A stretch of 64,000 bases of DNA from Tridacna crocea (taxonomy: Eukaryota; Mollusca; Bivalvia; Cardiida; Cardiidae): contig OX031072.1 of assembly GCA_943736015.1 (NCBI GenBank), forward strand, positions 9,451,501-9,515,500, read 5' to 3'. The notes under the pieces are model-generated. The model was not told the DNA's origin, did not search any database, and saw only the letters and a program-made list of their open reading frames with translations. The first letter of the stretch is position 1; every line of letters begins with the position of its first letter. The position numbers and the translations under genes were made by a program. Shown here piece after piece: positions 62,301 through 64,000 of the stretch.

Positions 62301-64000
62301 CACTGTTTTTTATCGAGAAATTATGGCGCCATTTTGGAGCGATTTTGAAGCTCTCTGATTGGCTGTTGAATATCTGATTGGCTATTGGTTCCCATTCTGA
62401 TTTGGCTCCTTGGTTCCCATTCTGATTTCCTTACAGCTTCTCTGATTGGATAATTTCAGAGAGAGAAGAGATTTGATTGGCTGATGGGAAGGGGGGGAAT
62501 AGCTGTTTATTCTTATTAACCTTTTACCACACAATGACGCCTTTTAACACCCCTGAAAGAGAAGGCTTTTGAAAATAATCTGAGGAAAGGAGACAATGCA
62601 GGTTACCAGCATTTTCTCCTTTTCCCACAATGTTTACTACCCTATCAAAGAAAAAGTTGATTTTTAGTTATTCTTACATCTTATTGTATCTTTATGGCCT
62701 ACTTCTAAATTCTTCAAACAAGAACAAGATTTTTTTATCGGAAAAAGTTTCCGCAACAGCAAACGGTTGCTTCTGAATTTTATATTTTTGCGCAGCAATT
62801 AAACATAAAATTGACTTTTGACTCACGCGGTCGTCAAAATTGGTTCAATGTTTTCGTGACCCTGGTAAGAAAACAGGGAAAAACTTTGTTTACCTTTCTT
62901 TGATTTGTTTAACAGGTATCAGTTGCCTCCGAAAGTGTCAAAGTTGATTTTACGATTTTATGCGCAGCACGTATCAGTCACATATGGGTGAGATGGTCAT
63001 CGTAACCAAATCTTTGGCCCTAGTGGGAGAAAATGAAAAAGAAAAATAGAAAAATCCCTATAATTGACTTTAAGCAACAGTTGTCGTCTGCTATAAAATA
63101 TATTCCATAAGTCGATTTTGCATGTTTTCGCGGGTATGTAACCGGCACCTGCGAGACAATAGACAACCTAAATGGGTTTGTCGTCACGGTAAAAAAAGAC
63201 TTGAGAAGTAAAAAACAGATATCAGAAATTAAGTTCCCTATATTTGATCCATTAAGCAACAGGTGCCATCTGCTATGAAGTGGTCCGTAAGTCGATTTTT
63301 CGCGTTTTCGCGGATACGTAACCGGAACCTATGAGACAGTTGTCAACATAAATAGATTTGTCGTCATGGTATAAAGAGATTGGAGGAAAAAAATATACAT
63401 CAAAAATTTTGTTCCATTTGTTTGATTTATGCAATAAGAAGCATTCAGTCTTTTTTTAGCCACTTGTCACATTATTTTCTGGGGTTTTTGCATGAGCGTA
63501 ACTGGCACATATGAGACGGTAGTCAACGTAACTGGGTTTCTTGTTGTGGTTTGAAGAGATTAGAAAATTTACACTTCAGTTGCCTTTGTTTGATATATGC
63601 AACAGGAAGCAACTAAAAGAGTTTTCAGTCTTTTTTTAGCCACTTGTCGCATTAATTTCTGGGGCTTTTTTACACTGTACATTGATCACTTTGGCTTATT
63701 GAAAGTTTCAATGTGCAGCATTTATTGTGGGCTGAGTTAGAAAAGCAAATCCAGTTAAGGGCTGGGGGGGTGCATCGAGGGTCTAAGGGAAGTAATTCTT
63801 GCAAGGGGCTTGAAAAGACCAAAACAAGGTCTGCTGCGCCCCTATTTTCTTAAATGTTTGGCCATTTTCAGTGAAATCTGGCATGTGTGGATGGTGCATG
63901 CCTGGCAGTTCGCCAAGGACTGCACAACAGCCTTTAACGAAGACTTTAAATCCACTTTTATGCCTTTTTTTTCACTGTTTTTTATCGAGAAATTATGGCG

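Larger units (their letters stand above)
33812..64000 (+). repeat. Satellite array, ~1,673-bp monomer, 18 full copies plus a partial
   Basis: Copies, counted from GACTGCACAACAGCC, start at 33812, 35484, 37158, 38834, 40508, 42181, 43844, 45517, 47192, 48866, 50538, 52210, 53883, 55556, 57229, 58902, 60573, 62246 and 63918. Spacing is 1,671-1,676 bp, except 1,663 for copy 6, which lost 'GAAAGAGAAG' from its MITE part. All copies are in one orientation and very similar. Length differences come mostly from two G runs. The array continues past the window. No rRNA, snRNA, histone or 5S sequence was recognised in the monomer. Confidence 0.9.

Noticed and set aside
34584-63259. Repeated frames of 79 and 65 residues in every satellite monomer as a gene family
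   Set aside because: They recur because the monomers are nearly identical. They show no recognised domain and no sign of codon-level selection, and parts of the minus frames derive from the internal 180-bp sub-repeats.
33812-64000. rDNA, histone, 5S or snRNA repeat unit
   Set aside because: The repeat period invited the idea, but no conserved rRNA, histone or small-RNA sequence, or pol III box pair, was recognised in the monomer.
33812-64000. CRISPR-like array
   Set aside because: The repeats are long contiguous monomers with no spacers, and the organism is clearly an animal.

Overview
The window looks like nuclear DNA of a bivalve mollusc. It is AT-rich and intron-containing, has no operon structure, and is dominated by interspersed elements of types familiar from bivalve genomes: TTAA-flanked hairpin MITEs, elements with tandem-repeat cores and hairpin ends, and tRNA-derived SINEs. 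I cannot name the species from sequence alone.

Region 1 (about 1-22 kb) is one protein-coding gene on the minus strand. Ten coding exons (20948 down to 1257) can be assembled by eye. Every exon junction keeps the reading frame, and the result is a 307-residue protein with two HMG boxes. It has an upstream 'DWEK...LKSTW' segment and box sequences resembling the nucleolar transcription factor UBF (UBTF). The introns are packed with about two dozen copies of one palindromic TTAA-flanked (piggyBac-like) MITE, a non-autonomous hAT element with a perfect 8-bp target duplication, foldback elements, tRNA-SINE heads, and a 1.4-kb bivalve-type element nested in a MITE. The probable promoter side (about 22.0-22.2 kb) holds three CTTTTCGCGAAAAG palindromes.

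Region 2 (about 22.3-33.6 kb) is a nested repeat complex. A tandem-core element interrupts a MITE. A second tandem-core element (23.84-30.33 kb) is interrupted by a minus-oriented 'ACAAGAGGGCC' element, which is interrupted by a plus-oriented copy of the same family, which is in turn interrupted by a deleted PIF/Harbinger transposon with a CAG target duplication and a broken transposase. A 39-bp minisatellite of about 2.9 kb (30.33-33.31 kb) and one more MITE follow.

Region 3 (33812-64000) is a head-to-tail satellite array with a monomer of about 1,673 bp: 18 complete copies plus the start of a nineteenth, running off the window end. Each monomer contains half of the same TTAA MITE, a cluster of five inverted CCAAT boxes, and about four degenerate 180-bp sub-repeats. 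Variants show two blocks (copies 1-11 and 12-18) and a three-monomer higher-order repeat of about 5.02 kb. The small ORFs repeated in every monomer are explained by array homogenisation and are not called as genes.
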